Source: a virus | IMG/VR virus record: IMGVR_UViG_3300014838_000092 | Location: 1 to 21,987 of that record | Direction: 5' to 3' (one strand) | DNA: 21,987 nt | In this document: piece by piece, positions 7,159 through 14,905 of the stretch | Layout: each line of letters opens with the position of its first letter | Position numbering within the stretch: position 1 is the first letter of the stretch | The notes under the pieces: model-generated | The model's database searches: none | Seen by the model: only the letters and a program-made list of their open reading frames with translations | What the model was told of the DNA's origin: nothing | Program-made: the position numbers and the translations under genes

Positions 7159-9543
7159 GTGAGCAATTGGCTCTCAATGAGGGACTTCCACACCTTCAAG
7201 ACTCTAAGTGTGGATCCACACCGCAGGCATCTTTTCGAATGCAAGGACTCGAAGTCCGACACTGGACACAGCCTGCTGGTGCGCATGGCGGCTACGCATG
7301 CTGGCATTGTGAACGGCAATAGACGGTTCTATCGGCCAGATAAGATGCAGGACGGAGTGCATACCTGGCTGCCGAAGATGACTAAGGACGGAGTGGTTAT
7401 ACAAACTCCCCGTCCAGTTCTGATACAGCATAATGAGCACGGAGATGTACTGGGACGTGTGCTGGAAGCCAGATATGTGGATGACAGCTGGCGGTATGTC
7501 AACGAATTCCCAATGGTCAAGGACTTCTTGTTCTACCAGAGGGATGGTAAGAAGCGTCACGACCTATTCAAGTCAGTAGACTGGGTAGTGAAGAACCTGA
7601 TGCCCCTGAATGAGTACACTGGGCTGGGTTACACCGAGCTGGGAGTTCGCATCACCAACCCGGACGGTATCCGCAAAGTGTTAGCCGACGAGTATCTGAC
7701 CGTGTCGGTAGGTTTCAAGACGGACTCAGCAATCTGCTCGATATGCCATACCGACTGGGCAGTGGACAGTAAGTGCGAGCATAAGGTAGGAGAGAAGGTC
7801 GACGGCGAGCAGATGTTTCTGATCGCTGGGTGTTTCGACAATGAAGAAGTTAGCTTCATCAACTTCGCTGCCGATCCTTTCGCGACCACGATCAGTAAGG
7901 AAATGCTGAACGATGGTCTGAACAAGAGCTTCTTCCTGGGCCTCAGCCTACAGAAGCAGCGTACTTTCGAAGCTACTGGTGGCGTGCACATGACAGACGG
8001 TCTAGTGTTCGAAGCCGACATTGTAGCGACAGAGGGACCGATGACTATAGCAGGTGTGGAGACACTCATAGATCCGGCAAAGGTACGCGACGAGATCAAG
8101 GCCGCCGATCTTACCAAAGATAAGGCCCTAGCTCTGAAGGCTGAGTTGGCAGCGTGGCAGCCTGAGACCGATGAGCTAAAGACCGATCGTCGTTCTCTGG
8201 TGTCTACTCTCAATGCTCGCATCCGCAAGAATGGATGGGACGCAGCCAACATAGCGCAGGACGAGCAGATTGCAGCTGAGCTTGCTGAGCTAATCGACGA
8301 TGCTCACAAGGAAGTGACAGTCGGTACCAGCGAGGTTGATGTTTGCAACTGGGACAACTGGGATCAGGAAGCTACCGAGGAAGACAAGTCGTTCTTCGCT
8401 GACATTGAAGGTATCAATGAAGAGATGGAGCTGGAGCTTGACGCAGCTGTAGCTGCTGGAGAAGTGCCGGCGCAAGACGCCAAGCTGTCGACGGAGTCAC
8501 GCAAGAAGCTTTCCGGAGGTACCTTCTGTGGGCCGGGCCGGTCCTTCCCCGTGCCTGATTGTGCACATGTTACTGCAGCCAGGAGACTTATTGGCCGGGC
8601 TAAGGTATCGGATGCTACCAAGGCGAAGATCTTGTCTTGCGTATCCGGCAAGGCTAGCAAGTTGGGTTGTGGCGCAGCGAAGAAGAAGGATGAGCAGACA
8701 GCAACTACCACAGGTACTATCGCTACAGTAGTTACTGTCGACTCCACTGCAGTTGTCAGTGAAGAGATCACCGCTTTGGCCACCGCAGCAAAGCTCCTCG
8801 ACGTTGACACTTCCGCTGCCGGAGCTGCCAACGAAGCAGTCAAGGCTAAGGAGGTACTGGGTCTCTATGACGGGCTAGATAAGCACCATAAGGGTGCTTC
8901 CGACGGCCTGAAGTGGAAGATGCAGGAACTGCACATGTCCCTGGGCGAGCGCTGGAGCAAGGACAACTGGGTTCAGTATTGCCGCAAGACCGTGGGCGAG
9001 CACAAGGATTATGTAGTACTGACCAAGGTAGAGCTTGGCGAGAAAGATGAAACGCTCAACGGATTGATGACCGAGAAGGATGCCCTGGCCAAGGAGAATG
9101 CGGCTCTCAAGGATTCTCGTCAGGCAATCTTAGATGCTTCCAAGCGCACTCTGGCGCAGCAGATAGTCATGCACGGTGTGCTCACTGGACAGGATGCTTA
9201 TAAGGATCTGAAACCAGAGCAGTTGGACGAGAAGGTCACTGAGCTGGCCAAGCGGCACATCACGAGCTTGAAAGACACGGTGCAGGATATTCTGTCCAGC
9301 ATCAAGTGGGTAAAGAACACCGATTCGACTTCCACGACCGTAGCGTCTCTGAAGCCGATGGACAACAATACGCGGGTAACGGACGACGTGAGAGTCGGGT
9401 CAACTGCTACCGACAGTGCACGCATTCAGGCTGAGGACCAGGCGTCCCACGAGAAGTTCCTGATCAAACTCCGTTATATGACCGTTCCCGAGAGGGACCG
9501 GTGCTTGGCCGATCTGGCCTTCGAAGCCGCGAAGAAAGCTTAG
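7159..9543 (+). CDS. Fused prohead protease-scaffold protein
   Basis: The first 250 or so residues look like a phage capsid-maturation serine protease. PVLIQHNEHGDVLGR carries candidate catalytic His 91/94, LTVSVGF carries candidate Ser 183, and EEVSFINFAADP (about 229-240) is typical of this group. Between them lies a possible zinc knuckle, CSICH...KCEH (Cys 193, 196, 206, His 208). A linker of acidic helices follows, then a second Cys-bearing module starting LSTESRKKLSGGTFCGPGR (Cys 457, 468, 494, 504). A charged coiled coil at about 619-668 and a helical C-terminus (to 794) fit a scaffolding core. Such proteases cleave scaffold and capsid proteins, so a fusion would deliver protease and scaffold in one chain. 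GTG 7159 follows GAGGAG with a 6-base spacer. Placement between portal and capsid supports the role; catalytic residues are inferred from motifs. Confidence 0.82.
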   Translation: MSNWLSMRDFHTFKTLSVDPHRRHLFECKDSKSDTGHSLLVRMAATHAGIVNGNRRFYRPDKMQDGVHTWLPKMTKDGVVIQTPRPVLIQHNEHGDVLGRVLEARYVDDSWRYVNEFPMVKDFLFYQRDGKKRHDLFKSVDWVVKNLMPLNEYTGLGYTELGVRITNPDGIRKVLADEYLTVSVGFKTDSAICSICHTDWAVDSKCEHKVGEKVDGEQMFLIAGCFDNEEVSFINFAADPFATTISKEMLNDGLNKSFFLGLSLQKQRTFEATGGVHMTDGLVFEADIVATEGPMTIAGVETLIDPAKVRDEIKAADLTKDKALALKAELAAWQPETDELKTDRRSLVSTLNARIRKNGWDAANIAQDEQIAAELAELIDDAHKEVTVGTSEVDVCNWDNWDQEATEEDKSFFADIEGINEEMELELDAAVAAGEVPAQDAKLSTESRKKLSGGTFCGPGRSFPVPDCAHVTAARRLIGRAKVSDATKAKILSCVSGKASKLGCGAAKKKDEQTATTTGTIATVVTVDSTAVVSEEITALATAAKLLDVDTSAAGAANEAVKAKEVLGLYDGLDKHHKGASDGLKWKMQELHMSLGERWSKDNWVQYCRKTVGEHKDYVVLTKVELGEKDETLNGLMTEKDALAKENAALKDSRQAILDASKRTLAQQIVMHGVLTGQDAYKDLKPEQLDEKVTELAKRHITSLKDTVQDILSSIKWVKNTDSTSTTVASLKPMDNNTRVTDDVRVGSTATDSARIQAEDQASHEKFLIKLRYMTVPERDRCLADLAFEAAKKA

Positions 9544-9558
9544 TAAAGGATAACCAAC

Positions 9559-11283
9559 ATGCCGACAGACATCAACGGACAGTTTTACGGTCAACTCTAC
9601 GGTCAGGATCGTATCGGTCAGACCACTCCAGATCTGGAATCTTCCGAGTGGTTGCGCCCATGGCTACCGGTAGCCTATCCGGCCCCATGGCTTCCCACCT
9701 TGCGCCAGGATCAGGGCCACCCGAAGTTGGCTGGCATCGTCATCGGCGCTCACATGCTTGTGGGCAAGGACAAGAACGGTGGTCTGGTGCCGGCTGGTTA
9801 TCTATGCGGCACGACTCAGATCAAGGCCGATGGCGGCCAATACTGCGTGGTGGTTTACCAGGCGGCCGACGTAGGCTTTGCCTATAACCCACGGACCTCC
9901 GCATATGTGGCGCAGGCCGGTGAGTATGCTCTTCTGGCCGCTCCTGCGGACGGAGTGGTGGGCGACGTCATTCTCCTACCCAACGGCATCACGGTAACAG
10001 TCAATGCTGGTGACCTGGACTTCGCCTGGAAGTGCGACTTGTTCCCATATGGCGTATCCACTGCTCAGAGTGGGACAGAAGCTTCCATTATCACCACTGC
10101 GGTTCCTCTGGACGCTCCGGTGATTGTGGCATCCACGACGGCGGTTGCACCGACCGCGAAGTTCACACTCGGTACCTCTACCGACAGCCTGTTCGGTTCA
10201 CTCACATTCAGCGCTGGGTCAGGCGGAGCACCGGTGACTGTGAATCTACTGGCCAACACCACACTGGCCAACACAGTGATAGCAATCAACGCAGCTATTA
10301 CTGCTGCCAAGACTGCTGCCACAGCTGTGGCTACAGCAGATACAGCTGCAGGTAATACTGCAGGTGCAACCGCCGCCACTGCTCAGGTAACAGTTCTCAA
10401 CAGCGTTGTAGCTTCTGCCTCTGGCGCTGTTCTTACCATCACCGGACCAGTCGATCAGACAGTCAACGGTACCAACACATTCGTCTTCAGCACCATCGCC
10501 TTGGACGATATAGGCACGGTAGGGACGGCAATCTCTTTCGCTTACGGTGTATGCCGACCCATCGGTTGCGCAGTACGCAACGTATACCAATACATCGGCG
10601 GAGTTCTGGTGGGACAGAACACGGCTGCGTCGCCATCGGCCACAGGCATCAACTACGTACTGGATGGTGTGGTTCCGATCAACTTCAACGTGCTGAACTA
10701 TATGCATGAGATGGGGACGGCCATTCAGACGCAGTTCGTTCTCAAGCTGCCGTGGATTGGCCCAACTGCATCGACTCTGGCTCAAGACGCTCTCACGGAC
10801 GGACTGGTCGGGTACATGCAGTTGTTCGGACGTACCTTCACTCATTTCACAGGAGGCAACACGAACGCCGGCTTTGCATCTGGCTTCTCAGCAGGCACCG
10901 GTATTGTGGCCGCATCCGGTGGCTCAGGAGTTCCGATCGTCAACGGTTCGACGTCGTTCGGAGTAGGCTCCGACGCTGGTAACTTCGCGATCTACAACCC
11001 GGCAGTCAACAGTCCTATGGACATAGTGGGACGCGTGCTCGATGTACAGAACCTGGCACCAGTAGGCTTCCTCAACCGTGTTCGTACCTTGTTCGATCGT
11101 CCAATGGTGGGGCCCATGGTCGATCCTAACCCGGCAGCTATCCGCATGGGCGGCTCGGCCACCGGTGGTATTCCGTATCACATCTCGGTTACTACGGACG
11201 CGATCTTCAAGCGTGCGTACGACCAAGGCAAGACACTTCGCCCCGAGTATTCAACGCACGTGATTGTGCGCGTAAACCTCTAA
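9559..11283 (+). CDS. Probable capsid-associated or decoration protein, 574 aa
   Basis: Family not recognised. The ATG has AAAGGATAA upstream. The N-terminus is polar with Gln/Tyr/Gly (FYGQLYGQDRIGQ) and is followed by a beta-rich region with aromatic residues. Residues about 201-313 form an inserted-looking module: strands (GSLTFSAGSGGAPVTVNLL), a helix (TLANTVIAINAAITAA), a long Ala/Thr-rich tract and closing strands (SGAVLTITGPVDQ). This strand-helix-strand pattern resembles flagellin-IN-type beta domains, a resemblance by eye only. The remainder is Gly/Ala/Phe-rich and ends in a compact domain (STHVIVRVNL). Lying between the protease-scaffold and the capsid gene, and having capsid-like composition with many C-ending codons, it is most likely an abundant head protein such as a decoration protein. 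A second capsid subunit cannot be excluded. Confidence 0.7.
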   Translation: MPTDINGQFYGQLYGQDRIGQTTPDLESSEWLRPWLPVAYPAPWLPTLRQDQGHPKLAGIVIGAHMLVGKDKNGGLVPAGYLCGTTQIKADGGQYCVVVYQAADVGFAYNPRTSAYVAQAGEYALLAAPADGVVGDVILLPNGITVTVNAGDLDFAWKCDLFPYGVSTAQSGTEASIITTAVPLDAPVIVASTTAVAPTAKFTLGTSTDSLFGSLTFSAGSGGAPVTVNLLANTTLANTVIAINAAITAAKTAATAVATADTAAGNTAGATAATAQVTVLNSVVASASGAVLTITGPVDQTVNGTNTFVFSTIALDDIGTVGTAISFAYGVCRPIGCAVRNVYQYIGGVLVGQNTAASPSATGINYVLDGVVPINFNVLNYMHEMGTAIQTQFVLKLPWIGPTASTLAQDALTDGLVGYMQLFGRTFTHFTGGNTNAGFASGFSAGTGIVAASGGSGVPIVNGSTSFGVGSDAGNFAIYNPAVNSPMDIVGRVLDVQNLAPVGFLNRVRTLFDRPMVGPMVDPNPAAIRMGGSATGGIPYHISVTTDAIFKRAYDQGKTLRPEYSTHVIVRVNL

Positions 11284-11303
11284 CCTGAACGAGCGAGACA
11301 CCT

Positions 11304-11519
11304 ATGGCGGTGCAGCAGGTGGTAATATCACGTGGCAAAGCTGTTATATCGAATGGCGGCCTACGCTGCAATAACGCTCTCATAGTTGGAGGTCGCAGTA
11401 GGACATGCAACAAGCTGCTTGTGAAAGCCAACGCGTCTGGGCAAATCGCAGGCTGCTTCCGATGCGATAAGTGCAAAGGGGAAGTGGAGGTCCACGTCCC
11501 TCAGCGCCATGACTATTAA
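11304..11519 (+). CDS. Small Com-like zinc-ribbon protein, 71 aa
   Basis: The C-terminal half reads TCNKLLVKAN then CFRCDKCKGEVEV, matching the pattern of phage Mu Com-type proteins (Cys-x-Lys-Leu-Leu, then Cys-x-x-Cys). Cys residues are at 22, 35, 51, 54 and 57, enough for one zinc site, but the first CxxC pair of classical Com is stretched: Cys 22 and Cys 35 are 13 residues apart. Com binds mRNA and activates translation of the mom DNA-modification gene; other small family members are of unknown role. Here there is no modification gene next door; the following gene encodes the major capsid protein. The ATG has only a weak GAGCGAGA upstream. Calling it a regulator is inference. Confidence 0.68.
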   Translation: MAVQQVVISRGKAVISNGGLRCNNALIVGGRSRTCNKLLVKANASGQIAGCFRCDKCKGEVEVHVPQRHDY

Positions 11520-11555
11520 CTCCAACTTCTGGTCCGAATAGGACTTAGGACTAAA

Positions 11556-11569
11556 CGCCTTAGGAGGCG
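11556..11569 (+). promoter_or_regulatory. Strong ribosome binding site of the capsid gene within a small hairpin
   Basis: AGGAGG (11562-11567) lies 9 bases before the capsid ATG, the best Shine-Dalgarno sequence in the head module. It is flanked by CGCCT (11556-11560) and AGGCG (11565-11569), which can pair into a 5-bp stem with loop TAGG, so part of the site could be hidden in RNA. Just upstream, AGGACT occurs twice in tandem (11540-11552). The stem is short and its effect is unproven. Confidence 0.45.
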
Positions 11570-11576
11570 AACTCAA

Positions 11577-12932
11577 ATGCGCACTGGATCCAGTTTCCAG
11601 ATGACTGATGAAGATGTTAGGAATCTGGGACGTCTTGAAGCTATATTCCGGAACAATGGATACGATCCGGAGTCGAAGAAGACGCTCACCATCCAGGACG
11701 CGATGGATATCCAGAACGCAGCGTTCTTGATTCCTCGTGTCATGACCACGATGGTGCAGGAAGGTATCGAGCCTCTTCTGATCGGTACAGCCCTGTTGCA
11801 GCGCATCGAATATGAGCAGGGAATGATGACAGTCTTCCCGGCTATCGAGCCGTTGCGAGCTGAAGAGGTCGCTGACGGTGCAGATGTTCCATTCGTGAGC
11901 ATCAACATCGGCGGAGCTCAGAGCTTCGCAGTCACCGTGAAGCGTCACGGCATTGGCCTCAAGATCCACGAGCGCTTCGTCCGCGAGTCGACATACCCGT
12001 GGATCAACTACTGGCTGCGCCTGGCCGGCAACGCGCTGGCTCGCCACAAGGAGGAATACATCTTCTCCTTCATCACTCAGCTGGGCACGGTTGTCTATGA
12101 CAACTCGACAGCAGCCCGTCTGACCACGGCACCTATCCAACCGGTGCGCGGCACGACCACTGGGCGTAACTACAAGGGCTTGCTCAATGGTTCGATGACT
12201 CTGGACGATGTCTTCGACATGTACGCTCAGGTCATGGCACAAGGTTTCATTCCGGATACCCTTCTCGTACATCCGATGACGTGGCTGATGTGGGTCAAGG
12301 ATCCAGTCCTCCGCGAGTTCGCTATCCAGGCTGGCGGCGGAAGCTTCTTCGCCAACTGGGGAGGGAATCCTGCTGAGCTGGGCAACAAGTTCTTCAACAA
12401 TCGTGGACTCGGTCTCGGACAAGGCCAGACCGGTAACTACGCGCACACTACCTCGTCCGGTGAGAACGGTGGCGGCCCGCAGACTGGACAGACTTCCAAG
12501 GCTGAAGGCCTACCACAGAAGCAGAAGTCGTACTTCGAACTGCCGAGCTATCTGGGTCTGCCGTTCAAGATCCTGGTATCGCCGTTCGTGTACTTCGATC
12601 CTATCAACCGGCTGTCGAACATCCTGATGTTCGAATCCCGCAACCTGGGTGCCCTGATCGTGGGCGAAGACGCTCACGTGAAGGATTGGCAGGATCCGCG
12701 CTATGGTCTGCAATACATGGCTATCGAAGAGACCTACGGCTTCGGTATCCTGCATGAAGCGCAGGCTGTGGCAGTCGCCAAGAACATCAAGGTACGCCCG
12801 AACGAGTTCACGCTGCCGGCACGTACTGTGTTCAACCTGTCGGAAGCCAACAACACGTTCCAGGATCTGATGGATCCGGCCAACAAGATCTTCGATCCGT
12901 CGGCACCTCTGGACGTCAACAACGCGATCTAA
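11577..12932 (+). CDS. Major capsid protein (HK97 fold)
   Basis: This 451-aa protein builds the icosahedral head. Its position after the protease-scaffold, its strong ribosome site, its C/G-ending codon bias typical of the most expressed gene, and the terminator right behind it all point to the capsid. Sequence features fit the HK97-fold capsids of large tailed phages: an N-terminal helical arm (LTIQDAMDIQNAAFLIPRVM), a long central helix-rich region (INYWLRLAGNALARHKEEYI), a P-domain and a C-terminal block with FKILVSPFVYFDP and MFESRNLGALIVGED. Residues about 275-314 form a Gly/Gln/Ser-rich loop (LGLGQGQTGNYAHT) that may be a flexible or surface-exposed insertion. No long cleavable N-terminal delta domain is evident, in line with a separate scaffold. 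The assignment rests on pattern and context, not a database search. Confidence 0.93.
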   Translation: MRTGSSFQMTDEDVRNLGRLEAIFRNNGYDPESKKTLTIQDAMDIQNAAFLIPRVMTTMVQEGIEPLLIGTALLQRIEYEQGMMTVFPAIEPLRAEEVADGADVPFVSINIGGAQSFAVTVKRHGIGLKIHERFVRESTYPWINYWLRLAGNALARHKEEYIFSFITQLGTVVYDNSTAARLTTAPIQPVRGTTTGRNYKGLLNGSMTLDDVFDMYAQVMAQGFIPDTLLVHPMTWLMWVKDPVLREFAIQAGGGSFFANWGGNPAELGNKFFNNRGLGLGQGQTGNYAHTTSSGENGGGPQTGQTSKAEGLPQKQKSYFELPSYLGLPFKILVSPFVYFDPINRLSNILMFESRNLGALIVGEDAHVKDWQDPRYGLQYMAIEETYGFGILHEAQAVAVAKNIKVRPNEFTLPARTVFNLSEANNTFQDLMDPANKIFDPSAPLDVNNAI

Positions 12933-12952
12933 TCATCTGTCGGTAGCATACT

Positions 12953-12986
12953 GGGCGGCGGCGTAATACGCCGTCGCCCTTTGTGT
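12953..12986 (+). terminator. Rho-independent terminator after the capsid gene
   Basis: GGGCGGCGGCG (12953-12963) and CGCCGTCGCCC (12969-12979) pair into an 11-bp GC-rich stem with one G-U pair and the loop TAATA, followed by TTTGTGT. It lies 20 bases after the capsid stop, in the only intergenic gap of this size in the head module. It separates head and fibre modules and may limit read-through or protect the 3' end of the capsid mRNA. Confidence 0.88.
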
Positions 12987-13010
12987 ATAGTGATCCAAGA
13001 GAGGTCCAGC

Positions 13011-13505
13011 ATGAGTTCAATCATTACGCTCGAGTCTCCTGTTATAGAAGGTCCCCTGACAGGCCGGGCACTGATGCTCAACACCGAGAAGGCCAAGCGA
13101 TTCCAGTGCTTTGGTTTCGTGGTTACAATCAACAGTCCGATACAGATCGTTCCTCTTCAGCATCAAGATGTGCCTCTGCGAAAGGCACTGGAAGACAAGA
13201 TCCTGCTGGACGTCAGCAGCATGAACGCGCCTACTGCTGTCGACAAGACCATCCAAGCCATCGATAAGGCAGTCCAGTCGGGATTGATGGACAACGTGAA
13301 GGAAGAGGACACAGGGCTCAAGGTTCTGATAGGAAAGGATGCGGCCGGCAACTCGTACATACTCGCTCCAAAGGATGAAGCCGATTACGAACGCATGCAG
13401 AGTGAACTGAAAGAGACCGGACGTCTGCGTGTGGAGAAGCCGAAGTCCACCCAGTTCACCGGCCTGAGCGGTGTCTATGAGCTTCCGATTGATAGGGAGA
13501 CTTAA
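13011..13505 (+). CDS. Hypothetical protein, 164 aa
   Basis: First gene after the capsid terminator. ATG 13011 follows AGAGAGG with suitable spacing and is preferred over a TTG ten codons upstream that would lie in the terminator tail. The product is soluble and mixed alpha/beta: a beta-like N-terminus (FQCFGFVVTINSPIQIVPLQ), a helical middle (TAVDKTIQAIDKAVQSGLMD) and a charged C-terminal half ending VYELPIDRET. No motif was recognised. Its stop overlaps the ATG of the Ig-like gene by one base (TAATG), suggesting coupled translation and a shared virion role. Function unknown. Confidence 0.8.
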   Translation: MSSIITLESPVIEGPLTGRALMLNTEKAKRFQCFGFVVTINSPIQIVPLQHQDVPLRKALEDKILLDVSSMNAPTAVDKTIQAIDKAVQSGLMDNVKEEDTGLKVLIGKDAAGNSYILAPKDEADYERMQSELKETGRLRVEKPKSTQFTGLSGVYELPIDRET

Positions 13506-14242
13506 TGGCTGCCCCAACAATCGTCCAGGTATACCCGAATCCAGGCGACGTTGATGTAGTGTTGGGCACCAGCATCAACATATACTTCGATCAGCCGATG
13601 GATATAACTACCATCACTCCTGCAACGTTCTCACTGACTGGGCCAGGTCAATCTCAAGTAGTATCTCCGGATGAGTTGAACTCTAGGTTCCCACGCCCAG
13701 TTGCAGGGCGAGAGTATATCCAGGGCACGTTCAGTTTCTCTTCAATAGCTATTCCAGGGCCGGCCGAGGGCAATACAGTAGCCTCTTTCAGTCCAGCTCG
13801 TCCGCTACGTCCTAATGTGATCTACACAGTTCTGGTCATAGGAAGCGACCTAACCTCGGCCACAGGAGTAGTGGTACAGAATCTCGCTAGCCCGCCAGTG
13901 CCGTTGGGTTCCACTAATCAATGGACATTCACCACTGGTGCTCTCAATGTATCGGTGCCTCCAGTAACGTCGCCGATTGCTCCTCTGGTGTTACCGCTGG
14001 ATCCAGGCAATGTGAAGATACAGCAGAAGTTGTGGGCAGTGGGTAATGATCTATCCCAGGAGCTAGATATCATCTTCCCTGCTCCGATCGATACGAGTAC
14101 AGTTACCCCGGAGCAGATTCTGCTATCCCTCGAGCCCATACTCAACGACCCATCGGTAATTGTCCCCGGAGGCTTGACGGCCGCAGTGACGATAACAGGC
14201 AACACGATAGCCGTACTGGTGACAGGCTGGCCAATGTCTTAG
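13505..14242 (+). CDS. Big_5-type Ig-like surface protein, 245 aa
   Basis: Residues about 3-138 match the pattern of bacterial Ig-like (Big_5/SbsA-type) domains: VQVYPNPGDVDVVLGTSINI, then the hallmark FDQPMDITTITPATFSL, later PLRPNVIYTVLVIGSDL, closing with NQWTFTTG. Such domains are common in phage fibres and adhesins, where they act as rigid modules or bind carbohydrate weakly. A second copy seems to begin near residue 165 (LDIIFPAPIDTSTVTPEQIL) but stops after about 80 residues at VLVTGWPMS, without the closing strand, so it may be truncated. There is no signal peptide, as expected for a virion protein. It sits in a coupled group with the genes on both sides. Role as a head- or tail-attached fibre component is inferred. 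Confidence 0.8.
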   Translation: MAAPTIVQVYPNPGDVDVVLGTSINIYFDQPMDITTITPATFSLTGPGQSQVVSPDELNSRFPRPVAGREYIQGTFSFSSIAIPGPAEGNTVASFSPARPLRPNVIYTVLVIGSDLTSATGVVVQNLASPPVPLGSTNQWTFTTGALNVSVPPVTSPIAPLVLPLDPGNVKIQQKLWAVGNDLSQELDIIFPAPIDTSTVTPEQILLSLEPILNDPSVIVPGGLTAAVTITGNTIAVLVTGWPMS

Positions 14243-14252
14243 GAGGTGGTAA

Positions 14253-14900
14253 GTGAGCCTATATCCAGGCGATCTCAAAACCATAGTATTATCAATCACT
14301 AACTCGGCTGGGACAGCTCCGAACGTGACTGTACAGCCTACTGTTATGGTGGTCCAACTGTCTACCGGAACAAGCGTTCTGGCCGCTAATCCTATGGCGT
14401 TGCTTGTTGGCACACAGGCGGTCTATACTTACTCGTGGTCGACAACAGGCATGTTGGTTGGAGATTACGCTTCCATAGTCTCATATGCGGCGGATGGTGT
14501 AACCATCAATGGCAGACTGCTGGAAGTGTTCCACTTAGGCGACACCAACATAACCGGGCCTGTAGCTTTAGCTGCTACGACAGCCCAGCAAGACACAGTG
14601 GCTTTGGATGCGACCGTAGCGCATCTGACGGACCTGGCGACTATCAACCCAAACACGTCGACTGTTGTGCTTTCCATCCAAGCTAAGACGAGCAATCTGC
14701 CTTCCGATCCGGTAAGTTATGCTACGCTGGCGACCTTGCTAAGCAACGTGCAAGGTATACACGACTACCAGTTCGGAACTTGGACGATAGACAAGACTCA
14801 GAATCCCAATGTGCTGACTATCTTGTCGCCGGCCCAAGCTGTACTGGCTTCGTTCACTCTGTCTGACAGTACTACCGCTACTCAGCGGCTTCCGCGATAG
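14253..14900 (+). CDS. Beta-domain virion protein, 215 aa, probable fibre or baseplate attachment protein
   Basis: GTG 14253 follows TTAGGAGGTGG, a strong ribosome site located in the 3' end of the preceding gene. The first 105 or so residues look like an Ig-like beta-sandwich of the type found at the N-terminus of phage baseplate and fibre proteins: LKTIVLSITNSAGTAPNVTV, then TYSWSTTGMLVGDYASIVSY and GRLLEVFHLGD. A Thr/Ala-rich helical linker follows, and the C-terminus (FGTWTIDKTQNPNVLTIL ... STTATQRLP) matches a pattern common at the ends of phage tail proteins. The 306-aa gene at 19004 begins with a similarly arranged domain. The next gene starts 5 bases after the stop. A role in anchoring the large fibre encoded next is inferred. 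Confidence 0.72.
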   Translation: MSLYPGDLKTIVLSITNSAGTAPNVTVQPTVMVVQLSTGTSVLAANPMALLVGTQAVYTYSWSTTGMLVGDYASIVSYAADGVTINGRLLEVFHLGDTNITGPVALAATTAQQDTVALDATVAHLTDLATINPNTSTVVLSIQAKTSNLPSDPVSYATLATLLSNVQGIHDYQFGTWTIDKTQNPNVLTILSPAQAVLASFTLSDSTTATQRLPR

Positions 14901-14905
14901 GTCAT

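Noticed and set aside
11361-12446. Long antisense open frame (361 codons) opposite the capsid gene
   Set aside because: It overlaps the Com-like and capsid genes entirely, has no plausible ribosome site or domain, and such frames arise from the codon bias of the + strand gene.
12986-12991. TATAGT as a -10 promoter element after the terminator
   Set aside because: No -35-like sequence at a suitable distance; the position would fall in the terminator stem and loop.
12981-13010. TTG start ten codons upstream of the 164-aa gene
   Set aside because: It falls in the T-rich tail of the terminator without a ribosome site; ATG 13011 has AGAGAGG in front.
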